Below, one piece after another: positions 33,286 to 40,515 of a stretch of DNA of 64,000 bases (its first letter is position 1; every line of letters begins with the position of its first letter). Both the position numbers and the translations under genes were made by a program. The notes under the pieces are model-generated. The model saw nothing but the letters and a program-made list of their open reading frames with translations, was not told where the DNA came from and searched no databases. Source of the DNA: an uncultured Candidatus Melainabacteria bacterium (GTDB lineage Bacteria > Cyanobacteriota > Vampirovibrionia > Gastranaerophilales > Gastranaerophilaceae); contig CAKUZW010000002.1 of NCBI GenBank assembly GCA_934718135.1, positions 372,001 through 436,000 on the forward strand. The letters run 5' to 3'.

Positions 33286-34719
33286 TTACGAAATCTTGTG
33301 GATTTTCATGAAGTTTGTAGATTGTCCAGACATCAAGTGTGGAACTGAACCTGTAATGATTACGCAATCTCCAGCTTCCATTTCAAGTTCTTTTTTAAGG
33401 AATTCATTCAATTCGATTAGAGAACTTTTATCAATTTCGATGTTCTTGTCATCAACTTTGATAGATGAAACGCTGTTGAACAATTGCATAAATCTACCAA
33501 CTTTAGCATCTTCACAGAATGAATAAATTGGAACTGATGGTCTGCATTCAGAAATCAATGCTGTTGTATAACCGGTTGCAGTCAAGGCAATTACACCTTT
33601 AGCTTTTGGTAAGTTTTTCAAAGTATCAGCAACTGAAACGGCAATTGACATAGGAATTGCATTTTCTTCTGTTCTGATAGTTGAAGGGAATTCATTCTTT
33701 CTCATGAATTGACTATTATTAATATCTTCTGCAATTTTTCTCATGATAGAAACAGCTTCAACAGGGTATTTACCTGCAGCAGTTTCACCTGATAACATAA
33801 CTGCGTCAGCTCCGTCAATAATAGCATTTGCAACGTCAGAAGCTTCCGCTCTTGTTGGCATTGGATTTTCAATCATGCTTTCCAACATTTGAGTTGCAAC
33901 GATAACAGGTTTTCTAACTGCGTTAGTTTTTCTTATAATTGTTTTTTGAACGATTGGCAATTGTTGAATTGGAGTTTCAATACCCAAATCTCCTCTTGCA
34001 ACCATGATACCGTCTGAGTATTCAATAATATCATCAATATTTTCAAGAGCTTGAGGTTTTTCGATTTTAGAAATAATTCTTAAACGAGAATTGTTTTTAT
34101 CCAAAATTCCTCTTAACAATTGCAAGTCTTCTTTGCATCTTACGAATGACAAACCAAGATAATCAATATCATTGTGCATTGCAAAATCTAAGAACATTTT
34201 ATCTCTTTCAGTTAAAATGTTAAGACTTGCAGTTCCTCCAGGTAAATTCAAACCTTTACGAGGTTTGATAACACCGGTTGTAAGAACTTTAGCGTAAACG
34301 ATATTATCTTCAGATTTTTCAACAGTAAGTTGGATTTTACCGTCATCAATAAGAATTTTATCTCCAGGTTTTACATCGCCTGCAATACCTTCATAGTCAA
34401 CAGGAATAATATCGTTTTCATATTTGTCCTGATGTCTGAATTTAAGAACTTCACCTGCTTTGATAGAAATAGGTTCATCAAATTTTCCTACTCTGATTTT
34501 TGGTCCTTGCAAGTCCAAAAGTACAGGAATTACTGTGTGTTCTTCTTTTTCGATTTTACGAATAAAATCTAATGTTTGTTTGTGTGTTTCCATGTCTCCA
34601 TGCGAAGAATTCAATCTGAACATGGTTACACCGGCTCTGTACAATTTACGAATCATATCCTCTGAATTAGAGGCTGGGCCTAATGTTGACACGATTTTTG
34701 TAGCTGCTACATTTCTCAT
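33286..34719 (-). CDS. pyk: Pyruvate kinase
   Basis: A 477-residue pyruvate kinase converting phosphoenolpyruvate and ADP to pyruvate and ATP, the last step of glycolysis. It begins TKIVSTLGPAS and has MFRLNSSHG, the Lys/acid active-site strand LRIISKIEKPQALEN, and the Mg/K-site stretch MVARGDLGIETP followed by MLESM. The usual C-terminal domain is present, but not the extra PEP-utiliser-like domain of some Gram-positive enzymes. The divergent neighbour is a strongly promoted SLH protein gene. Fermentative glycolysis fits a gut organism. Confidence 0.96.
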   Translation of the reverse strand: MRNVAATKIVSTLGPASNSEDMIRKLYRAGVTMFRLNSSHGDMETHKQTLDFIRKIEKEEHTVIPVLLDLQGPKIRVGKFDEPISIKAGEVLKFRHQDKYENDIIPVDYEGIAGDVKPGDKILIDDGKIQLTVEKSEDNIVYAKVLTTGVIKPRKGLNLPGGTASLNILTERDKMFLDFAMHNDIDYLGLSFVRCKEDLQLLRGILDKNNSRLRIISKIEKPQALENIDDIIEYSDGIMVARGDLGIETPIQQLPIVQKTIIRKTNAVRKPVIVATQMLESMIENPMPTRAEASDVANAIIDGADAVMLSGETAAGKYPVEAVSIMRKIAEDINNSQFMRKNEFPSTIRTEENAIPMSIAVSVADTLKNLPKAKGVIALTATGYTTALISECRPSVPIYSFCEDAKVGRFMQLFNSVSSIKVDDKNIEIDKSSLIELNEFLKKELEMEAGDCVIITGSVPHLMSGQSTNFMKIHKIS

Positions 34720-34753
34720 TTTTTCCTCCTGATATATTTTCTTGGGGTAGCTA

Positions 34754-34782
34754 TTTACATTATTATATTATTATCATATAAT
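34754..34782 (+). promoter_or_regulatory. Strong promoter of SLH-protein gene
   Basis: TTTACA (34754-34759), a 17-bp spacer, TATAAT (34777-34782), then a ~45-nt leader ending in AAGGAAG before the ATG. It is close to consensus, consistent with a highly expressed surface protein. Confidence 0.75.
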
Positions 34783-34834
34783 AAACATGGTAATTTAGGT
34801 ATTTAGTTTACATTTTTAAGAAAAGGAAGTGGAA

Positions 34835-36124
34835 ATGAAAAGATTATTAGCGAGTTTATTAGTTTGCGGGATGTTAGCAATTAATACTGTTCCAGCTTTA
34901 GCTTACAACGGTATTGATGATGTTGAAAAAGCATACTGGGCTCAACCGGAAATTGAAAGCGTAGTTAACGATTCAGTAATGAGCTTAACAAATGGTAACT
35001 TCTATCCTGAAAACAGAATTTCAAGAGTTGAATTTGTTAAAGCTTTACTAAAAGTTTTAGGAAATGAAAACTTAGAAGTAAAATCAAAAGTTAAATTCTC
35101 AGATGTTGTGAAATCTAGTGATGATTATGCTCCAATCGCAAGATCTCAACAATTAGGTTTGGTTTACGGATATCCAAACGGAACATTCAAACCTCAAGGT
35201 TCTATCTTGAGAGATGAAGCTCAATCAGTAATCAGCCACATTACTATTGAAGGTAATGTTAATGATAACATTTTGTCAAAATATTCTGATTCAGCAAGCG
35301 TTCCTAATTGGGCTAAACACGTTTATGCTAAAACATTATCTTATGGCATCTACGTAAATCACCCTGATGAAAACCAATTGAGACCAACTGATGAATTAAC
35401 AAGAGCTGAAGCTGCTGTATTATTATACAGATTGAGACAAAGATTAGATCTTGTTAAAGATCAATACAAAAAAGTAACTGAAACTACTTTAGGAACTGAA
35501 CATTTAACAATGGTTAAAAAAGCTCCTAGCCACGAAGTTACTGTTACTAACTTGAGAAATATTGTTAAAGAAGGTAACGTTTTAGTTGTTGCATTCAACG
35601 AACAATTCAAATCAAAATTACACGCTTCAGGTGACGGTGTTACATTCACAAACCCAGAAGATATCAAAACTGATGAAGGTACTTTGTTAATTCCTGCAGG
35701 ATCAACTTTCTACGGTAACGTATTAGATATTAAAGATCCTCAATGGTTCAACAAAAACGCTAGAGTATATGTTCAATTGAACAAAGTTGTTACTCCAGAA
35801 GGAAAAACAGTTAACTTGAATGCTAAACCATTCTACAGTGACTATGCTCTTAAAGAAGGTCCTTGGATGACAGCAGGTAAAGTTGCATTATACACTGTTG
35901 GTGGTACTGCTGTTGGTACAGGTGCAGGTGTTGGTTTCTCATTCATTCCTAACCCTGATAAAGTAGGTACTGGTATCGCTATCGGTACTCCTGTTGGTGC
36001 AGGTGTTGGTTTAGTTACCGGTTTAGTTACTCCTGGCTTGAACTACAGTGCTAAAAGCGGTGAACAAATCAAAGTTATCTTGTTAGAAGATGCTAGTATT
36101 GCTAAAACAAAATCAAATTTATAA
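34835..36124 (+). CDS. SLH-domain surface protein with C-terminal glycine-zipper domain
   Basis: 429 residues. A signal peptide (LLASLLVCGMLAINTVPALA) precedes three SLH motifs (~30-205), including FVKALLKVLG, GLVYGYPNGTFKPQG and LTRAEAAVLLYRLRQ, which anchor proteins to peptidoglycan-linked polymers. A beta-rich domain follows (VLVVAFNEQFKSKLHASGDG...KNARVYVQLNKVVTPEGKTVNLNAKPF), then a glycine-zipper segment (GTAVGTGAGVGFSFIPNP, VGAGVGLVTGLVTPGL). The second half is shared with the gene at 44733. The regular, AT-poor codon choice and strong promoter suggest high expression. SLH outer-membrane anchoring is typical of cyanobacteria relatives; here there is no porin barrel. Confidence 0.85.
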   Translation: MKRLLASLLVCGMLAINTVPALAYNGIDDVEKAYWAQPEIESVVNDSVMSLTNGNFYPENRISRVEFVKALLKVLGNENLEVKSKVKFSDVVKSSDDYAPIARSQQLGLVYGYPNGTFKPQGSILRDEAQSVISHITIEGNVNDNILSKYSDSASVPNWAKHVYAKTLSYGIYVNHPDENQLRPTDELTRAEAAVLLYRLRQRLDLVKDQYKKVTETTLGTEHLTMVKKAPSHEVTVTNLRNIVKEGNVLVVAFNEQFKSKLHASGDGVTFTNPEDIKTDEGTLLIPAGSTFYGNVLDIKDPQWFNKNARVYVQLNKVVTPEGKTVNLNAKPFYSDYALKEGPWMTAGKVALYTVGGTAVGTGAGVGFSFIPNPDKVGTGIAIGTPVGAGVGLVTGLVTPGLNYSAKSGEQIKVILLEDASIAKTKSNL

Positions 36125-36147
36125 TTTTTGATTTTTAACAAATAACT

Positions 36148-36184
36148 AAAAAAGGTACAAATCATTAAGGTTTGTACCTTTTTT
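36148..36184 (+). terminator. Rho-independent terminator of SLH-protein gene
   Basis: AAAAAAGGTACAAA pairs perfectly with TTTGTACCTTTTTT around a 9-nt loop. Confidence 0.92.
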
Positions 36185-36319
36185 CTATGGAAAATAGCCA
36201 CAAAAGACTAATCCATATAGGGTTCAATTCTTCTCCTATTTGGCATGGTAATTTATTTTAAAACTTTTAAAATAAAAATGTTAACAACAAATTTACCCAC
36301 ATTAACGATAGGAGATAGT

Positions 36320-36595
36320 ATGAAAAATTTATTAGCAACATTTACTCTTTTAGCTTTTTTAGCAATTCCTGCTCAAAGCGTTTTTGCATGGTCTTACGAA
36401 GGACCAAACAGTTTAAACCCGTTCACCGGATTTAGGCAATGTAACAAATGTGTGAAAGTTGAAAAATGCAAAAAACAAAAATTGACAAAATGTGAAAAAT
36501 TGCATGGAATGAAAATCAAAAAGGGAGAACCTTGCGGCTGTGCGGTTCCAATCCAACCACAACCAAGATGTAACAGATGTGAAAGGGCATTTTAA
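36320..36595 (+). CDS. Small secreted cysteine-rich protein
   Basis: A 91-residue protein starting at the ATG with TAGGAGA 5 nt upstream; a longer frame exists but lacks a ribosome site. The signal peptide (LLATFTLLAFLAIPAQSVFA) is followed by WSYEGPNSLNPFTGFRQCNKC and a basic region with ten cysteines in CxxC- and CxC-like spacings (CVKVEKC, CEKLHG, CGCAV, CNRCE). It could bind metal or be held by disulfides. A terminator follows. No family recognised. Confidence 0.7.
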   Translation: MKNLLATFTLLAFLAIPAQSVFAWSYEGPNSLNPFTGFRQCNKCVKVEKCKKQKLTKCEKLHGMKIKKGEPCGCAVPIQPQPRCNRCERAF

Positions 36596-36615
36596 ACTCT
36601 AACCTGCCTCCATGA

Positions 36616-36648
36616 AAAAGAGCTTCTCATTTATTAAGAAGCTCTTTT
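36616..36648. terminator. Bidirectional rho-independent terminator
   Basis: AAAAGAGCTTCT pairs perfectly with AGAAGCTCTTTT around a 9-nt loop, between the Cys-rich gene and the convergent kinase gene. Confidence 0.9.
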
Positions 36649-36675
36649 CTTTTAAATCTTAGTTATTGTAATAAA

Positions 36676-37512
36676 TTAATATTCAATATTTTTCAAAGCT
36701 AAGAAAATTTTATCCGTAATTTCTTGAATATATTCCTGACTAACCATACCATTAATCACGGCATCTGATATTTGATAAGCAGGGCGAATATATTTTTGAG
36801 CAGTTTTATTAACATCTGCAAATTGTAAATCGGCAGCCTTACCTGTTTTGCCACGTTCTGCGGCACGTTTGTACCAACGCTCTTTAATTACTTCAAGAGG
36901 AGTGAATACGTAAACTTTCACATCCATAATGTCTCGAACCCCTTCGTTCAAGACGTAAAGCCCTTCGGTCAAAATAACCTTAGCAGGAGTTTTTTCATCC
37001 CCGTTCGGATCAGATTCGCAGGTAACAAAGTTGTAGCGAGGGGATTTGATTGTTAAACCTTCTTTTAAAGATACAAGATGGCTTTTCATCAAGTCTAAGT
37101 CAATAACATCCGGAGTATCAAAGCTAAAACCTGTTTTGAATAAAGCTTCATAACTTCCGGCTTCTTTCAACTCTTTAGAGGTATCTTTGTAATAATCATC
37201 ACATCTGATAACAGTATAAATGCCTTGGGTTTTATCTTTTATGCAAGCCTTAATCGTATTATCAACAAAAACAGTCTTTCCTGATGCACTCTCACCGGTT
37301 ATACCGATTAAGAAAGTTTTTTTCTTTTCTTGAACAACTTTTCTTGCAATATTAAGAATAAGATTGTCTGAAGTCTTCAAAAACAACGGCTGTTCTTGTT
37401 TTTTATCTTCTTCCAAAATCTTTTTCAATGCTTCAACAATATTAGAAATAATTTCCATATCTCTACGGCTGGAATAAAAGTCATAATTTGTCAAATCAAA
37501 ATCCTTTAGCAT
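36676..37512 (-). CDS. Uridine kinase-like P-loop kinase
   Basis: A 278-residue kinase of the uridine kinase/phosphoribulokinase family. P-loop GITGESASGKTVF near residue 75, then IRCDDYYKD, SFDTPDVIDLDLM and the SPRYNF segment, with VILTEGLYVLN as Walker B-like. The N-terminal ~65 residues are an extra helical segment not present in E. coli Udk. It could phosphorylate uridine or a related substrate. GAAGGGGA lies 8 nt before the ATG. The symbol udk is plausible but not assigned because of the extension. Confidence 0.78.
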   Translation of the reverse strand: MLKDFDLTNYDFYSSRRDMEIISNIVEALKKILEEDKKQEQPLFLKTSDNLILNIARKVVQEKKKTFLIGITGESASGKTVFVDNTIKACIKDKTQGIYTVIRCDDYYKDTSKELKEAGSYEALFKTGFSFDTPDVIDLDLMKSHLVSLKEGLTIKSPRYNFVTCESDPNGDEKTPAKVILTEGLYVLNEGVRDIMDVKVYVFTPLEVIKERWYKRAAERGKTGKAADLQFADVNKTAQKYIRPAYQISDAVINGMVSQEYIQEITDKIFLALKNIEY

Positions 37513-37666
37513 TTATGTTCCCCTTCGTAAACATGTTAATATTTTACTTTAAAAGAGATTAAACAACCACTAATGATGAAATTTTGTAACAATATTTTTA
37601 TGAAAATTAAAGTTTCACAAAAAGTTGCCGATTATAACAATGTGAAGATAAATAGGAGTATAATTT

Positions 37667-37840
37667 ATGTATCAAGACAAAATTTTTAACAACGCATTAA
37701 GAGAAACAAAAGAAGAAAATTTCAGAGCTTTACAAGGCGAAGTAAAAACAGTTGAAAGAGTAATTGAAAAATTATTAACTCAATTATTAGAATGTTCTTC
37801 TGCTATTTCAGAACGGGATTTCCATGTTTGTGGAGTGTAG
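37667..37840 (+). CDS. Small hypothetical protein (57 aa)
   Basis: A 57-codon frame with AGGAG 8 nt before the ATG and a perfect GC-rich terminator 23 bp after the stop. The product is an amphipathic helix-rich peptide, charged in the first half (MYQDKIFNNALRETKEE) and Leu-rich later (VIEKLLTQLLECSS), likely a short coiled coil. It ends CGV. No known family. The ribosome site, terminator and isolation as its own unit make it a credible gene. Confidence 0.65.
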   Translation: MYQDKIFNNALRETKEENFRALQGEVKTVERVIEKLLTQLLECSSAISERDFHVCGV

Positions 37841-37863
37841 AACATTCTAGTTGAAAAAGATTT

Positions 37864-37895
37864 GTGGCGGTTTTGAAATCAAAACCGCCACTTTT
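37864..37895. terminator. Rho-independent terminator
   Basis: GTGGCGGTTTTG pairs perfectly with CAAAACCGCCAC around a 4-nt loop and is followed by TTTT. It lies between the 57-aa gene and the convergent 401-aa gene. Confidence 0.92.
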
Positions 37896-37927
37896 GTATC
37901 TTTTGTTTATTTTATATTTTCAAAAAT

Positions 37928-39133
37928 TTATCTTGCTTGATATTTGAAGTTGTATTGAGAATTTGAGTTGTCAAAGATTGAATTACCACCGTTAAATGTT
38001 TGTTGATAGTACATATCATTGTTATAAGAATTTGCTGGTTGCATCATTGTATTTGTTGAGAACGGATTGTTAGAACTCATACCGTTTGTCAAATTTAATG
38101 GATTGTACATTGTATTGAATGGTGATAAATACGCTCCTGGCATATTAAATGCCGGTTGAGAATCTGAAGTTGGTTGAATTGGAGCCGGAGTTGTAGTTGT
38201 AGCTCCAGTTGTTGATGATGTTTCCGGAGTAGAAGAAGTTTTTTGTTGTTTTTCTTTTACATATTCAATAACTTCATTTACTGTAAAACCGTTCTGTTGA
38301 ACTTGTGCGATTTCTTCATCTGACAAACCAAGTTGTTTTAATTGAGCAATTTCTGCTCTTGTATATTTAGTTGGTTGAGTTTGTTGAGTTTCTTTTTGAA
38401 TGAATTCAAGAATCTCATTCATTGAATAGCCGTTTTGTTGTGCTTGAGCAATTTCTTCATCTGACAAACCTAATTGTTTCAATTGAGAGATTTCTTCTTG
38501 AGAATATTTAGTCGGTTGAGCTTGACCTTGTTGTTCTTGAGCTTCTTCTTTTTGTTCAGTGTATGATTTGCCAACAATTCTTCCGGCAACCCATTCACCT
38601 ACAATCCAACCGACAATACTTCCAATCCCCGGACAAATTGCAGAACCGATTGCTGCACCGGCAGCACCACCGCCTAATCTTGCACAAGATTTACCTGCTT
38701 CAAGTACAGCTTGGCCGATACCTTTTTCTTTAGCGGTAGTAATTATATTTGGAATTTCAAAACCTATTGTTACAAGAGCTCCAATAAGAGGCATTTTCTT
38801 TGCAACACCTTTGAAAAAGCCTTTAACACCACCCCAAATTCCGCTTTTACCTGCGGCTTTGGCGGCTTTTGCAGCTAATTTTGAACCATTATATAAATCT
38901 TTTGGAGTAGATACAATATTTTTACCTAATCTTTTAATAAATCTGCCTTCGGTAGCTTGTTTTTTGGCAACATCTTTAGCTAAAGCTTTAACACCGGCAT
39001 CAGCTTTCATAAAAATTGAGCCTTTAGCTTTTTTCATTGCAGCTCCCATTGTTTCGGAGCCGGTTCCTAAAATAAGTTCAGGAGCTAGATTACAAACTTT
39101 TTTTCCAAACCTTAAAATTGCAGATAATCCCAT
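37928..39133 (-). CDS. Glycine-zipper protein with tandem helical repeats, paralogue A
   Basis: 401 residues, no signal peptide. The basic Ala/Lys-rich N-terminus (residues 1-110) is followed by two hydrophobic stretches (MPLIGALVTIGFEIPNII and RLGGGAAGAAIGSAICPGIGSIVGWIVGEW, the latter a glycine zipper). Then come two tandem ~45-residue repeats, each YT/SxEEI..LKQLGLSDEEIAQ.QQNG....E..E, resembling small UBA-like three-helix units. The tail is Ser/Thr/Asn/Gln-rich and disordered (~110 residues). The first 230 residues match the next upstream gene. Likely membrane-inserting or membrane-shaping; function unknown. Confidence 0.7.
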   Translation of the reverse strand: MGLSAILRFGKKVCNLAPELILGTGSETMGAAMKKAKGSIFMKADAGVKALAKDVAKKQATEGRFIKRLGKNIVSTPKDLYNGSKLAAKAAKAAGKSGIWGGVKGFFKGVAKKMPLIGALVTIGFEIPNIITTAKEKGIGQAVLEAGKSCARLGGGAAGAAIGSAICPGIGSIVGWIVGEWVAGRIVGKSYTEQKEEAQEQQGQAQPTKYSQEEISQLKQLGLSDEEIAQAQQNGYSMNEILEFIQKETQQTQPTKYTRAEIAQLKQLGLSDEEIAQVQQNGFTVNEVIEYVKEKQQKTSSTPETSSTTGATTTTPAPIQPTSDSQPAFNMPGAYLSPFNTMYNPLNLTNGMSSNNPFSTNTMMQPANSYNNDMYYQQTFNGGNSIFDNSNSQYNFKYQAR

Positions 39134-39278
39134 TTTATTTCCCCGTTTTAATTCCCTATATTTTAATAAAGTATTTTTAGGTTTATAAATTGCTAATTAT
39201 ATTAAGAAATATTAAAGAGGCCGAAGAAAACATCTTCAACCTCTTTTGGTTGTATAAAGGGAAAGTTAGGGTTATTAT

Positions 39279-40055
39279 TTATGCCATAAAGTTCAAGTTC
39301 TGCATCATTATGTCATCAGCGTAAGGGTTTGAATAATCATTATAACCGTTCATCGGATTATTATACATGCCTGTATTCATATCAGGATTACCGGTAAAAG
39401 ATGGTTGTTGCATTTGTGGAGTTTGTTGGGCTTGGGCTAATTTTTCAATAGCTTCTGCTTTTTGTTCAGAATATGACTGCCCAACAATTTTGCTTGTTAA
39501 CCACTCACCAGCAACCCAACCGATTAAACCACCGACAATCGGAATAGTTGCAGCTCCGATTGCGGCTCCAATTGCACCACCGCCTAATCTTGCACCGGAT
39601 TTAGCAACTTCTTTAACACCTTGTCCAATGCCTTGTTCTTTAGTTGCAGTCCACACATTTGGAAGTTCTGTCACAACCATTAACGCAGCACCGATAAACG
39701 GCAATTTTTTACCAATACCTGAGAGGAATCCTTTTGTTCCGCCCCAAATACCACTTTTGCCTGCGAGTTTTGCAGCTTTATAACCGTCTACTGCAGCATT
39801 TTTAATTGTTGACGGTGTTGAGACCAAATTTTTACCTAATCTTTTGAAAAATCCACCTTCAACTGCTTGTTTTGCAGCAACATCCTTTTCTAGAGCTTTA
39901 AAACCGGCTTTAGCCTTTGTCCACACAGAACCTTTAGTGCTTTTTAATGTTTGCCCTACAATTTCTGTACCTGTACCTAAAACCATTTCCGGATAAACAT
40001 TAGCTATTCTTTTCCCATAGCCAATGACATTTCGTCCAATTGCTATAATATTCAT
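39279..40055 (-). CDS. Glycine-zipper protein, paralogue B
   Basis: 258 residues, clear duplicate of its downstream neighbour. Shared blocks include AKAGFKALEKDVAAKQAVEGGFFKRLGKNLVSTP, SGIWGGTKGFLSGIGKKLPFIGA and GARLGGGAIGAAIGAATIPIVGGLIGWVAGEW. It lacks the helical repeats and ends in a short Met/Asn/Pro-rich tail. The 145-bp gap separates it from paralogue A, so each may be transcribed alone. The zipper pattern (G-x3-G, A-x3-G) suggests helix packing in a membrane; some bacteriocin-like peptides look alike, but the length argues against that. Confidence 0.7.
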   Translation of the reverse strand: MNIIAIGRNVIGYGKRIANVYPEMVLGTGTEIVGQTLKSTKGSVWTKAKAGFKALEKDVAAKQAVEGGFFKRLGKNLVSTPSTIKNAAVDGYKAAKLAGKSGIWGGTKGFLSGIGKKLPFIGAALMVVTELPNVWTATKEQGIGQGVKEVAKSGARLGGGAIGAAIGAATIPIVGGLIGWVAGEWLTSKIVGQSYSEQKAEAIEKLAQAQQTPQMQQPSFTGNPDMNTGMYNNPMNGYNDYSNPYADDIMMQNLNFMA

Positions 40056-40109
40056 AACTTTACCTACCTTTTGAAAACGTTAATTAAACCTTACCTACAC
40101 ATATCTATA

Positions 40110-40152
40110 AAAAAAATTACCCTCCCAAAATTGATTAATTTTTGAGAGGGCT
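40110..40152 (-). terminator. Rho-independent terminator of 82-aa gene
   Basis: On the minus strand CCCTCTCAAAAATT and AATTTTGGGAGGG form a hairpin with a small bulge, followed by TTTTTTT. Confidence 0.8.
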
Positions 40153-40181
40153 TTACAATTTGTAATACTTTTGTTAAAAAA

Positions 40182-40430
40182 CTATTTTATCATTGTTGGA
40201 ATTTGGCTTGGTTCAGCAGCTTTTTCAAGAGTATCTGCTACAGGCATTTTTTCTAATGATTGAATAGATTTTTTTACAAAAAATTTGTTTAAATCATCAA
40301 TACTATCATGTTTTAAAACTGATGAATTTAAAAATTCTCCGCGAACTTTTTGATCTCTTGCCAATGAAGCAAGGTTTTTTCCGAAAAAGTTTCTATCAAA
40401 CGGGTTTAAGCTATTTACTTTTAGTGTCAT
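40182..40430 (-). CDS. Small hypothetical protein (82 aa)
   Basis: 82 residues: MTLKVNSLNPFDRNFFGKNL, a helical middle (DDLNKFFVKKSIQSLEKM) and a polar end. AAGGAG lies 9 nt before the ATG and a terminator follows, so the unit is complete. No signal peptide, membrane helix or known domain. It sits between alaS and the glycine-zipper pair, possibly functionally unrelated to both. Confidence 0.6.
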   Translation of the reverse strand: MTLKVNSLNPFDRNFFGKNLASLARDQKVRGEFLNSSVLKHDSIDDLNKFFVKKSIQSLEKMPVADTLEKAAEPSQIPTMIK

Positions 40431-40515
40431 CTTATATTTCTCCTTCTTTCACGGATTATAAACCACGTCAAAGAAATTTTTGACAGGTTTTATAATAAAT
40501 ATTTACAAATTTAGC

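Noticed and set aside
38559..39188. Long plus-strand frame (209 codons) antisense to the glycine-zipper gene
   Set aside because: Proline/alanine-rich shadow produced by the Gly/Ala codons of the real gene; no ribosome site.
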